NCBI GenBank assembly: GCA_963736445.1 | Contig: CAVTOY010000016.1 | Coordinates: 1-64,000, forward strand | Direction: 5' to 3' | DNA: 64,000 bases | Origin: Thiosocius sp963736445 | GTDB taxonomy: Bacteria > Pseudomonadota > Gammaproteobacteria > Chromatiales > Chromatiaceae | In this document: piece by piece, positions 8,697 to 16,325 of the stretch | Layout: the number at the start of each line of letters is the position of its first letter | How positions within the stretch are numbered: position 1 is the first letter of the stretch | Made by a program: the position numbers and the translations under genes | Notes under the pieces: model-generated | What the model was told of the DNA's origin: nothing | Database searches by the model: none | The model's input: only the letters and a program-made list of their open reading frames with translations

Positions 8697-9572
8697 TCAA
8701 CCGAAGCCAGCCAATGCCGCGACCGTCCGCTCGCAGAATCCAAAACCGGCCGACTCGGTCTGCGCGATACCACCAGGCAACCGCGGATTGAGATCGATCA
8801 GCCAGGCGCCCTCACCATCGCGAATGAACTGGAAATTTACGACTCCACGAAAATGCAGCTCCCGCGCCATCGACCGGCAGAGTGAGACCAGCTCGGGGTC
8901 TTCGACCGGCGTACCGATCGTACACTGACCGTTTTGTACCTGCGTCCGCTCGCGGACGAAGACCGTGTCCAGCACGCCGGTAGCGGTGGCGAAGCAGTCG
9001 ACGCTGAACTCCCTGCCCACCTTGTGCTTCTGGACCAGGTAAGGCCGATTCAAATGTTCGATCCAGGGAGCCAGTTCATTGCTGTCCCTGGCGAGACAGA
9101 TGCCGCGCGAACCTGAACCCGTGACTGGTTTGAGTATGACAGGAAACTCAACGGCAGGCCGCGCCATCCACGCATCGGCAGCCTGCCACGGCGGGCAGCG
9201 GATGCCGGCAGATTCGGCGACCGCGTAGAGCGCCGCTTTGTCGAGACAGATGCGCAAGGTGCGCTCGGTAGAGATCAGTAGCCGGACGGGTAGCTCGCCG
9301 GCCTCGGCGCGGCGTGCCCACTGAGGCAGTTCCTCGTTCCTTACCGGGACCACGGCATCTATCCCAACGTCCCGCGCCGCCGCGGCGAAAACATCCCAGA
9401 ATGCGGCATCGTCGAAGCGCGGCAACTCGACCCGCAGGTCGACCAAGGCCATCGCAGCTGCATCGTCAGACAGGTCGCTACCGAGGAGCCTCCCGCCCCG
9501 CTTTTGCACCGCCGCACCGAGCAGGCGCGCGAGATCCACCTTGTTGCCGATGGACGGCAGTAGCAGGTTCAT
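8697..9572 (-). CDS. ATP-grasp ligase embedded in the pseudaminate operon
   Basis: A 291-residue ATP-grasp protein of the carbamoyl-phosphate-synthase-like/PylC-like type. It has an N-terminal pre-ATP-grasp Rossmann region (RLLGSDLSDDAAAMALVD), DKAALYAVAESAGI, FPVILKPVTGSGSRGI (nucleotide-binding loop), YLVQKHKVGREFSVDCFA, and the Mg-ligand strand AWLIDLNPRLPGGIAQTES. It would activate a carboxylate as acyl-phosphate and join it to an amine or thiol. The ATG at 9572 shares an ATGA overlap with the upstream HAD stop, which fixes the start and implies translational coupling. No PseH acetyltransferase is visible in the operon, so this enzyme might acylate the 4-amino sugar instead; that is inference. 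Confidence 0.8.
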   Translation of the reverse strand: MNLLLPSIGNKVDLARLLGAAVQKRGGRLLGSDLSDDAAAMALVDLRVELPRFDDAAFWDVFAAAARDVGIDAVVPVRNEELPQWARRAEAGELPVRLLISTERTLRICLDKAALYAVAESAGIRCPPWQAADAWMARPAVEFPVILKPVTGSGSRGICLARDSNELAPWIEHLNRPYLVQKHKVGREFSVDCFATATGVLDTVFVRERTQVQNGQCTIGTPVEDPELVSLCRSMARELHFRGVVNFQFIRDGEGAWLIDLNPRLPGGIAQTESAGFGFCERTVAALAGFG

Positions 9573-9817
9573 TGTCGTGCCACCCATCGATAGGGTGAAG
9601 ACGCCGGCAGGCCGGTAACCCGTGCAAGCGTCAAGTCGGCCGCCTTGGCGGAGCTGGCGGAGAGCTCGCCGAAGTCACCGGTCCGCACGCGGACGGTCTG
9701 CCAGCCACGCGCCTTCTCGTCGAAGGTGCTCAGCTCGAAGTCACGCCGCGCATACAGCGTGTCATCGAAGTCGAAGACAATCGCCCGCACGTCGTGCAAC
9801 CCTGCAGCACTCATCAC
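9569..9817 (-). CDS. HAD-like protein reduced to its two ends (internal deletion)
   Basis: An 82-residue ORF with ATGA overlaps on both sides, so it sits exactly where a full gene would. Residues ~11-23 are HAD motif I (AIVFDFDDTLYAR, with both catalytic Asp). About ten residues later the sequence jumps to what looks like the extreme C-terminus of a HAD phosphatase (RGWQTVRVRTGDFGEL, then AADLTLARVTGLP). The cap and motifs II, III and IV are missing; HAD enzymes normally need 190-240 residues. This is best read as an in-frame internal deletion that preserved coupling of the flanking genes. The remnant should be catalytically dead. An independent small peptide cannot be excluded. Confidence 0.65.
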   Translation of the reverse strand: MMSAAGLHDVRAIVFDFDDTLYARRDFELSTFDEKARGWQTVRVRTGDFGELSASSAKAADLTLARVTGLPASSPYRWVARQ

Positions 9818-11499
9818 CGGTCGATTAAGAGTCCGCGCAGACGTTCAACTACCCGAGGGGTGCCGTCATTCAATGCGGCTTCCAGCGAATAGTGGTCAGC
9901 CTTCATTGCTCCGACGATTGCAACGATGTCCGCTGCGGCATAAACGACAGTGGCCGGTAGATCGAAGGCACGATAGAAAGCCATCGCGTCGGCCGCGTGT
10001 GTCGGCGAAAGCGGCCATGCGACGGGGTAGGTCTGTAGCGCTAGCGCCTCGTAGAAGCTCTGGCCATAGCCGCTGACGAATACCCGGCTGCGCGCGAGCA
10101 GTTCGGGAAAGTCATCGCCGAATTCACGCAACACGTGGACCTGCCAATTATGCCGCGCCGCAAACACCTCGATCTGCCGAATAGGCTCATCGTCATACAG
10201 ATAGACCAGCAGATCGATTGTCTTCGCCAGGCCTAGGCGCTGATAGCGTGCCACCTCACGTCGCAAGATCACGTATTCGGGGCCCTCGAGGGTCGGCGGC
10301 AGCGCAGATCGGGATAGACCCACCCGACCGCTCACGCCAGGAAACACGATCAGATTCGCTTCGGCGGCCATGGCGTCGGCACGATCGATCACCACGACCG
10401 TACGATCACCGAAACCGAGGTCGCGCCATCCGGGCACCAGGGACCGCCTCACAGTGATATCGACGACCGCGATATCGCATGCCGATCCCATGTGGCCATT
10501 CACCCGCGTCCTGCGGCCGCTGGCCTCATCCCGAGGAGGACGGCCGAGCGCACCCCACAAAACGCCGAAACCGCAGGCCTCGGCCATCTGCACCGCGCGT
10601 TCATCGTCGACCAGAAAGGTGGCCGGCCAGCTCAGACGCTCGACCACCTGCCCGGCCAGTTCGCGGCAGCGCATGAAATGGCCGTAGCCATAGGGACCGC
10701 CGACGTCGACGGCGAACAGCACGCGGCGGACGTCCTCCACCAGCCGCCGCTGATGGACATGCACATTGACCTGTTTGAGCTCCGGTCGCCGGTTCAGCAA
10801 GTCGACCGCATTGGGCAGGCTGAACGTGAGGCCTTCAGCCCGCAGATGACCCTCGAGCGTCTGCATGAAGTCGAGGTCCGCCCAGGTATCGACGCTCAGG
10901 CGGTGCGGGCTGCCGTAGACCGGCGTATCGAGCAAGACATCGAGACGATTGAAGCGCTCGGCCTGCCGATAGAGCACCGGAAACTGGTGTTCGCGCAGTT
11001 CAGGCCGGTTGGAAAGCGTATCGGCCTGCTTCCAGGCGCGACACCGCGCTACCTGCACGCCTTCGAGCAGACAGCGTCTGTCCTGCGTATCGGATGGCAG
11101 GCCGACAAAATCGGCCTCAGGGTGATTGCGAAATTCGCGAACCATCTGATCGACCGATGGGCCGTGAATCAGCGGGCAGTCCGCGCTGATTAATAGACAG
11201 ACATCCGCTGCGTAGCCATCGGCGGCGGCGCACAATCGGCCGACGACGTCGTCGACGTCACCTCCGTACCAGAACAGATCCCAGCCATGCGTCGCAGCGA
11301 TCTCACGCAGCGGCTGGTTGTCAGGCTCGTCGACAGTAGCCAGCACGACCTGGTCGACCTCGCCCGCCGCCTGCAGTGTGCCGACAATCCGCTCGAGGAT
11401 GGTCTGGCCACCGATGTGCCGCAACTGTTTGGCCGGCAACCGTGACGAGTTCAGTCGAACCACGACAAACGCGACCGCCTTTTCCCTCTGCCCTGTCAC
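9814..11499 (-). CDS. pseG: SpsF-like cytidylyltransferase fused to PseG-like UDP-sugar hydrolase
   Basis: A 561-residue fusion. The N-terminal ~240 residues form an SpsF/NTP-transferase domain (VAFVVVRLNSSRLPAKQL, LLISADCPLIHG, HRLSVDTWADLDFMQTLEGH), expected to make a CMP- or other nucleotide-activated sugar. The C-terminal ~300 residues resemble PseG, the UDP-2,4-diacetamido-trideoxy-altrose hydrolase, with the GGPYGYGHFMRCREL motif containing the conserved His and a GT-B-like SGYGQSFYEALALQTYPVAW segment. The protein would therefore cover pathway steps normally done by PseG and PseF. The start is GTG at 11499, in a GTGA overlap with the pseI stop; the open frame extends to 11571 inside pseI. 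Confidence 0.85.
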   Translation of the reverse strand: MTGQREKAVAFVVVRLNSSRLPAKQLRHIGGQTILERIVGTLQAAGEVDQVVLATVDEPDNQPLREIAATHGWDLFWYGGDVDDVVGRLCAAADGYAADVCLLISADCPLIHGPSVDQMVREFRNHPEADFVGLPSDTQDRRCLLEGVQVARCRAWKQADTLSNRPELREHQFPVLYRQAERFNRLDVLLDTPVYGSPHRLSVDTWADLDFMQTLEGHLRAEGLTFSLPNAVDLLNRRPELKQVNVHVHQRRLVEDVRRVLFAVDVGGPYGYGHFMRCRELAGQVVERLSWPATFLVDDERAVQMAEACGFGVLWGALGRPPRDEASGRRTRVNGHMGSACDIAVVDITVRRSLVPGWRDLGFGDRTVVVIDRADAMAAEANLIVFPGVSGRVGLSRSALPPTLEGPEYVILRREVARYQRLGLAKTIDLLVYLYDDEPIRQIEVFAARHNWQVHVLREFGDDFPELLARSRVFVSGYGQSFYEALALQTYPVAWPLSPTHAADAMAFYRAFDLPATVVYAAADIVAIVGAMKADHYSLEAALNDGTPRVVERLRGLLIDR

Positions 11500-12581
11500 G
11501 CTTGTGGCCCGGGCTCGCGCAGCAGGCTCCAGTCCAGCGGCGTGCCTTTCGCAATGGCGCTGCACGCGCATCGGCCAAGGACGGCCTGTAGCTCGCGCGG
11601 GTGCAGCCCGCGGCCGGGCCGGATCGAGCGCACGTTGGCGGGCGTCAGCCGCTCACCGGCGGCGATGTCAGCAACCGCGTAAAGCGAGCGGCGGTTTACC
11701 CGTTCCGCGGCTTCTGTTGCTGTCGGCCCCTCCCGCACCCGGCCGAGCGCCGACCAGGCATCGCGGCATGCGACCGCCATCGCGCGAAACTCGGCGGGCT
11801 CGAGCGAAAAAGCCGCGTCTACCGCGCCATCAGCACGCTCCAACGTCAGGTGTTTCTCGATCATCCTCGCACCCAGCGCAACCGCGGCGATAGGCGCCGC
11901 GATCCCCATAGTGTGATCCGACAGCCCTACCGGTATGTGATAGCGCTGGATAATTGTCGGAAGCGTATTGAGATCGGCCTCATCCAACGGTGCCGGGTAG
12001 GCACTGGTGCAGTGCAGAAGAACAAGATCTCTCGTGCCGCGATGCCTTAGCGTTGCGACCGCCTCGTCGATCTCATCGAGTGTCGCCATTCCCGTCGACA
12101 GGATCACCGGCTTACCAGTCGCCGCGACGTGTTCGATCAACCCGACGTCAACGAGTTCGAACGAGGCGATCTTGTAGATTGGACAGTTCAACGACTCGAG
12201 CAGATCGACCGCGGTTGGATCGAACGGCGAGCTGAACAGCGGCACGCCGCGCTCACGCGCATGCGCGAACAGTGCCGCGTGCCATTCCCACGGCGTATGC
12301 GCCTCCTGGTAGAGCTCGTACAGCGTCCTACCCTGCCATAGGCCAGATTCGATCTGGAATCCCGGGCCGTCGTGATCGATCGTGATGGTATCCGGCCGAT
12401 AGGTCTGGATCTTGATCAGATCGGCCCCTGCATCGACTGCCGCATCGATCAGCGCCATCGCATTCTCGAGGCGCCCGCCATGGTTGCCGGACAACTCGGC
12501 CACCATCAGTGGCGGATGGTCCATGCCACAGAGCCGTCCTGCCAATTCGATCCCCGGGTTATCGTCCTCCACGTTTGGCAT
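11496..12581 (-). CDS. pseI: Pseudaminic acid synthase (NeuB family)
   Basis: A 361-residue enzyme that condenses PEP with the 6-deoxy altrose derivative to form pseudaminic acid. The TIM-barrel domain shows AELSGNHGGRLENAMALIDA, DLIKIQTYRPDT, FSSPFDPTAVDLLE, YKIASFELVD, ILSTGMATLDEI and GLSDHTMGIAAPIAAVALGA, with EKHLTL at the end of the barrel. A SAF/antifreeze-like domain follows (SLYAVADIAAGERLTPAN, SIRPGRGLHP). The GNHGG and YRPDT forms are closer to PseI than to sialic acid NeuB. The ATG at 12581 lies 7 nt after the preceding stop; upstream in-frame codons fall inside that gene and are rejected. Assignment is strong. Confidence 0.92.
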   Translation of the reverse strand: MPNVEDDNPGIELAGRLCGMDHPPLMVAELSGNHGGRLENAMALIDAAVDAGADLIKIQTYRPDTITIDHDGPGFQIESGLWQGRTLYELYQEAHTPWEWHAALFAHARERGVPLFSSPFDPTAVDLLESLNCPIYKIASFELVDVGLIEHVAATGKPVILSTGMATLDEIDEAVATLRHRGTRDLVLLHCTSAYPAPLDEADLNTLPTIIQRYHIPVGLSDHTMGIAAPIAAVALGARMIEKHLTLERADGAVDAAFSLEPAEFRAMAVACRDAWSALGRVREGPTATEAAERVNRRSLYAVADIAAGERLTPANVRSIRPGRGLHPRELQAVLGRCACSAIAKGTPLDWSLLREPGPQA

Positions 12582-12588
12582 TATCGCC

Positions 12589-13716
12589 TCAGATCTCCAA
12601 CCAACTGCCCAGAATCTGCCGCCTGCCCTGTGGATCCGTCCAATAATAGGCCAGCAGCACATTGCCATCGGCGAGCTGCACCGCCCAGGGGTAACCGACA
12701 TCCGCGCACGCTCCATCGGCACGCACCACGAACTCCTCGGCCCGATCCGGATCGGCCAGCGCATTCTCGAGCACGCGCAGGCGGATTCCATACGGCTTTT
12801 TGCGATAACCATAGCTCAACAGGACGCGGCTATCGGCCAGTACCAGCGGATGAAACGGGTGACCGATCAGCGCGTGCAGCCGCGGTTCGCCCCAATGCAG
12901 CCCATCGCCTGACCGAGCGGTAGCGAGATGCCCCCCTGCGCCAGACGTGCGCATGAAACAGACCATCCCTTCCTTGCCGTCCGTACACAACGCAGGTTCT
13001 TGAAAGGCGACCTTTAGCTCGTCGTCGCGAGCGATGCGACTCCGATAGGACCATGACTCGCCGTCGTCCGCGCTCGCGAACAACGCGCAGCCCTCCTGGC
13101 TGCCCCAATAGACACCGAGCAGGATCTCACCGTTGCGCCACAGCGGTTGCCCGCGAACCGCCCCAACGGTCGGCTGGTATTCCTCCACGCCCAGCGCACT
13201 GCCATAGCCCCCGTCTGGCCTTATGTACGCATGATGATATCGCCAGCTGTCGCGGGCACGATGGCGCAGCGAGGCATGGCTTCCCCACGACAGATAGCGA
13301 CAGCCGGCGTGTTCGTCCGGCGTCTCCGAGCGGCCGCGCATTAGGTCATCGATGTCAGACGGCAAGGGGTAATAAGAGAAAGACGCCAGGAACAGCCGAT
13401 CATCCGGCAGGCAGAGCAAGGAGGGGTCCTGGTCAGCCGCCTCCGGATTGAACGGGAGCAGCTCAAGCGTCTTAGATCTCCGCTGCCCCGTCGGATCGAG
13501 TTCCATCAGCGCGATATGCGATCGGCTGTCGAGATGGTCCGTCCTCGCCAGCGGGTCGAACCCGACGCGCTTCGCCTCCGGCACCAGCCACATCCCATCG
13601 CGCGCCCGGCGAAACGCCAACACGAGATGATCGTCGCTGAAGCGGGCAATACTGGGAAACGCAGCATGAAAGCGCGTCTCATGGTAGAGGGTATCCTGCG
13701 CAAGAAATCGCGGCAT
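12589..13716 (-). CDS. Sialidase-like beta-propeller protein in the pseudaminate operon
   Basis: A 375-residue protein with BNR/Asp-box features: SADDGESWSYRS matches SxDxGxxW, and ARSGDGLHWGEPRL is a second, weaker copy. An FPSIARFSDDHLVLAFRR segment near the N-terminus corresponds to the first strand and arginine region of six-bladed sialidase propellers. There is no signal peptide, so it is probably cytoplasmic, unlike secreted sialidases. It lies between pseC (6 nt) and pseI (7 nt), inside the pathway, so it may act on a nonulosonic-acid precursor or conjugate, or serve as a transferase scaffold. Hydrolase activity is not shown. Function is unknown; the fold assignment is reasonable. Confidence 0.7.
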   Translation of the reverse strand: MPRFLAQDTLYHETRFHAAFPSIARFSDDHLVLAFRRARDGMWLVPEAKRVGFDPLARTDHLDSRSHIALMELDPTGQRRSKTLELLPFNPEAADQDPSLLCLPDDRLFLASFSYYPLPSDIDDLMRGRSETPDEHAGCRYLSWGSHASLRHRARDSWRYHHAYIRPDGGYGSALGVEEYQPTVGAVRGQPLWRNGEILLGVYWGSQEGCALFASADDGESWSYRSRIARDDELKVAFQEPALCTDGKEGMVCFMRTSGAGGHLATARSGDGLHWGEPRLHALIGHPFHPLVLADSRVLLSYGYRKKPYGIRLRVLENALADPDRAEEFVVRADGACADVGYPWAVQLADGNVLLAYYWTDPQGRRQILGSWLEI

Positions 13717-13722
13717 GTCCGC

Positions 13723-14907
13723 CTAGCTCTGCGAGCGAGCCGTGGGGGCCTGCGCCATCTGCATCGCCCGTCGCAATTCGGCAACCACGCTATCCTGCTG
13801 CGCATAGGTCAGGTCGGGAAACAACGGCAGGCTCATCGCCCCTTCGTAATAGGCTTCGGCGACCGGAAAATCGCCCCGAGCGAAACCACGCGCCCGGTAG
13901 AAGGGCTGCGTATGTACCGGGATATAGTGCACCTGCACGCCGATTCCGTTAGCCCGCAAATGATCGAACACGCAGCGTCTCATCTCGCCACCGCCATGCA
14001 GCTGGATCGGATAGAGATGGCGCGCCGAATAGACCCGTTCATTCTGCCAGGGCAGGCCCATAGGCAGGCCCGAAAGCAGACCGTCATAACGCGCTGCCAG
14101 GCCATGGCGTCTTGCGACAAAGGCATCCAGACGCCCCAGCTGGCTCACACCTAGGGCCGCCTGGATGTCGGTCATGCGATAGTTGTATCCGAGCGCCGTC
14201 TGCTCGTAGCACCAGGCACCCAGCGCAGGCGCTTGATGATCTCTGGGCTCCCTGTCGATGCCGTGACTGCGCAGCTGGACCATGCGACGCCGCAGCGAAA
14301 GGTCGTTGGTCATCGCCATGCCGCCCTCTCCGGTGGTTATGGACTTGAGCGGGTGGAAGCTGAACACCGTGATATCCGAGTACCGGCAACTGCCGACCGG
14401 GGAATCCAGATAACGGCCGCCCAGGGCATGGGACGCATCCTCGACCACTTTGAATCCATAGCGACCGGCCAGGTCCCAGATCCGGGGCATATCGCACGAT
14501 TGTCCGGCAAAATGGACAGGCAGGAGGATCTTCGGCAGGCAACCGACCTTCTTGGCCTTCTGCAGCTTGCGTTCCAGGGCATCGGGGCACAGGTTATAGC
14601 TGCGCGGATCGATATCGACAAAATCCACGTCACCGCCACAAAAGAGGGCGCAGTTTGCCGATGAAACGAAGGTGTTGGGCGATGTCCACAGCACATCGCC
14701 GCTGCCGAACCCGAGCGACCGACAGGCCAGATGGAGCGCCGCGGTACCACTCGAGACAGCCACCGCACCGCTTGTGCCGCAATAGTCGGCCATCGCCTGT
14801 TCGAAGCGGGCCACGGTGGGCCCTTGGGTCAACCAGTCCCCACGCAATATCTCAACAACGGCATCAATATCGGATTGACTGATGCTTTGCCGGCCGTAGG
14901 AGATCAT
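13723..14907 (-). CDS. pseC: UDP-4-amino-4,6-dideoxy-altrosamine transaminase
   Basis: A 394-residue DegT/DnrJ/EryC1-family aminotransferase. Diagnostic parts are ISYGRQSISQSDIDAV at the N-terminus, a PLP phosphate-binding SSGTAALHLACRSLG, VVEDASHALGG (Asp contacting the PLP pyridine N), the Schiff-base lysine in FSFHPLKSITTGEGG, GYNYRMTDIQAALG, and VHYIPVHTQPFY. These match PseC, which aminates C4 of the PseB product with glutamate as donor. The ATG at 14907 overlaps the pseB stop (TGATG), so the two are translationally coupled. The neighbours make the PseC assignment preferable to other sugar transaminases. Confidence 0.92.
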   Translation of the reverse strand: MISYGRQSISQSDIDAVVEILRGDWLTQGPTVARFEQAMADYCGTSGAVAVSSGTAALHLACRSLGFGSGDVLWTSPNTFVSSANCALFCGGDVDFVDIDPRSYNLCPDALERKLQKAKKVGCLPKILLPVHFAGQSCDMPRIWDLAGRYGFKVVEDASHALGGRYLDSPVGSCRYSDITVFSFHPLKSITTGEGGMAMTNDLSLRRRMVQLRSHGIDREPRDHQAPALGAWCYEQTALGYNYRMTDIQAALGVSQLGRLDAFVARRHGLAARYDGLLSGLPMGLPWQNERVYSARHLYPIQLHGGGEMRRCVFDHLRANGIGVQVHYIPVHTQPFYRARGFARGDFPVAEAYYEGAMSLPLFPDLTYAQQDSVVAELRRAMQMAQAPTARSQS

Positions 14908-15902
14908 CAGCCGGCCTGTTCGTTGAGCCGTGCCAGGTCATCTACGCTTAGGAAATCATCGTTGTCGCCAGAGCTGTAGGCAAAGCCCTGCCGGACTGGC
15001 GTGCCCGTTTCCCCCAGGCTGTTGACTTCATAACGCCTGGGATGCGACATCTGGATGCTCGGCCGAATCACGAAGTGATCGTCGAATTCCAATGTCAGAT
15101 GGGCGTCGTCCGCCGGGCACATGACCTCGTGAAGCTTTTCACCGGGCCTTATCCCCACGATCTCATGCGGCAGACCGGGCGCCATGGACTCCGCGAGGTC
15201 GACGATGCGCATCGAGGGTATCTTCGGCACAAAGATCTCACCGCCGTGCATCCGGGAGAAACACTTGAGAACGAAATCTACGCCCTGCTGCAGCGTGATC
15301 CAGAAGCGTGTCATGCCCGCATCTGTGATCGGCAGGCGGTCCACGCCCTTGTTCAACAGCTCTTTAAAGTGCGGCACGACAGACCCCCGGGAGCACACGA
15401 CGTTGCCGTAGCGCACCACCGAGAATCGGGTGGCCCGTCTGCCGACGATGTTGTTGGCGGCAACGAACAATTTGTCCGACGCCAATTTCGTGGCGCCGTA
15501 GAGGTTAATCGGATTGGCCGCCTTGTCGGTGGACAGCGCTATCACCCGCTCGACATCATTTTGCAGCGCCGCCTCGATCACGTTCTGTGCACCGTGGATA
15601 TTGGTCTTGATACACTCCATTGGGTTGTATTCGGCGGCCGGAACATGCTTCAACGCAGCGGCATGCACGACATAATCGATCTCGCGCATGGCCTCCTTCA
15701 GCCGACTGTTGTCGCGAACGTCACCGATGAAATATCGCATCATCGGGCCGGCAAACTCACGATGCATCTCATATTGTTTGAGTTCATCGCGTGAGAAGAT
15801 CACCACCCGTTTCGGCGAATGGCGCGCCAACAGAGATCTGACAAACGCTTGACCGAAGGAGCCCGTGCCCCCAGTGACCAACACCGACTTGTCATCAAAC
15901 AT
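14907..15902 (-). CDS. pseB: UDP-GlcNAc 4,6-dehydratase (inverting)
   Basis: A 331-residue extended SDR catalysing the first step of pseudaminate synthesis (C5-inverting 4,6-dehydration of UDP-GlcNAc). It has SVLVTGGTGSFGQAFV (NAD site), VIFSRDELKQYEM, YFIGDVRDNSRL, VVHAAALKHVPAAEYNP, VIALSTDKAANPINLYGATK (containing YxxxK), VRYGNVVCSRGSVVPHF and FVPKIPSMRI. The open frame reaches 16178, but residues before MFDDKSV look non-coding and the family begins there, so the ATG at 15902 is chosen. No strong Shine-Dalgarno is visible before it. It is the first gene of the minus-strand glycan operon; upstream is the fimV intergenic region. Confidence 0.93.
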   Translation of the reverse strand: MFDDKSVLVTGGTGSFGQAFVRSLLARHSPKRVVIFSRDELKQYEMHREFAGPMMRYFIGDVRDNSRLKEAMREIDYVVHAAALKHVPAAEYNPMECIKTNIHGAQNVIEAALQNDVERVIALSTDKAANPINLYGATKLASDKLFVAANNIVGRRATRFSVVRYGNVVCSRGSVVPHFKELLNKGVDRLPITDAGMTRFWITLQQGVDFVLKCFSRMHGGEIFVPKIPSMRIVDLAESMAPGLPHEIVGIRPGEKLHEVMCPADDAHLTLEFDDHFVIRPSIQMSHPRRYEVNSLGETGTPVRQGFAYSSGDNDDFLSVDDLARLNEQAG

Positions 15903-16325
15903 ATCAGGCGCGAAGACTCTTAAAGTGGATTGATCCAGCCCGCCCTTTAATGGGCAGATTTCAGGTCGCCTCGAGTGGCCCCTCGTTGTCGATTGTTCGA
16001 AGATACCGCTATTCAACCCGGGACGGAAGCAAGTCCCCGACTGAGGTCTGAGAGCGAACAGAGGGCGAGTATCTCGGCGTCTGCCAGTGGATCTCAAGAG
16101 ATGCGTCGACCCGCCGATACGCGAACTGAGTAGATAATCTGCGCAAAAATCGGCACGGCACGTGCTAGACTTCGGCATGGAAGACAGTCAATTCCACGGA
16201 TCGCGACAGTAGCGAGAGACCGGTCCAACTTAGCGGAGAAGTGCGGAGCGGTTCGAGCGCGAGACAGAGGGAAGCTCGCAGGTTCAGGCAGAAATGGACA
16301 GCCGCTGACCGAATAACAAATACAC
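15903..16325. promoter_or_regulatory. Divergent intergenic region between pseB and fimV
   Basis: About 420 bp with no credible gene; the antisense ORFs here are short and compositionally odd. It must hold the promoters for the pse operon (minus) and fimV (plus). On the plus strand, TGCTAGACT at 16163-16171 resembles an extended -10 element (TGn then TAGACT), and the same string occurs before sucA. No clear -35 accompanies it, and it is 155 nt from the fimV ATG, so I give it little weight. No sigma-54 or sigma-28 match was found for the pse operon. Confidence 0.35.
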
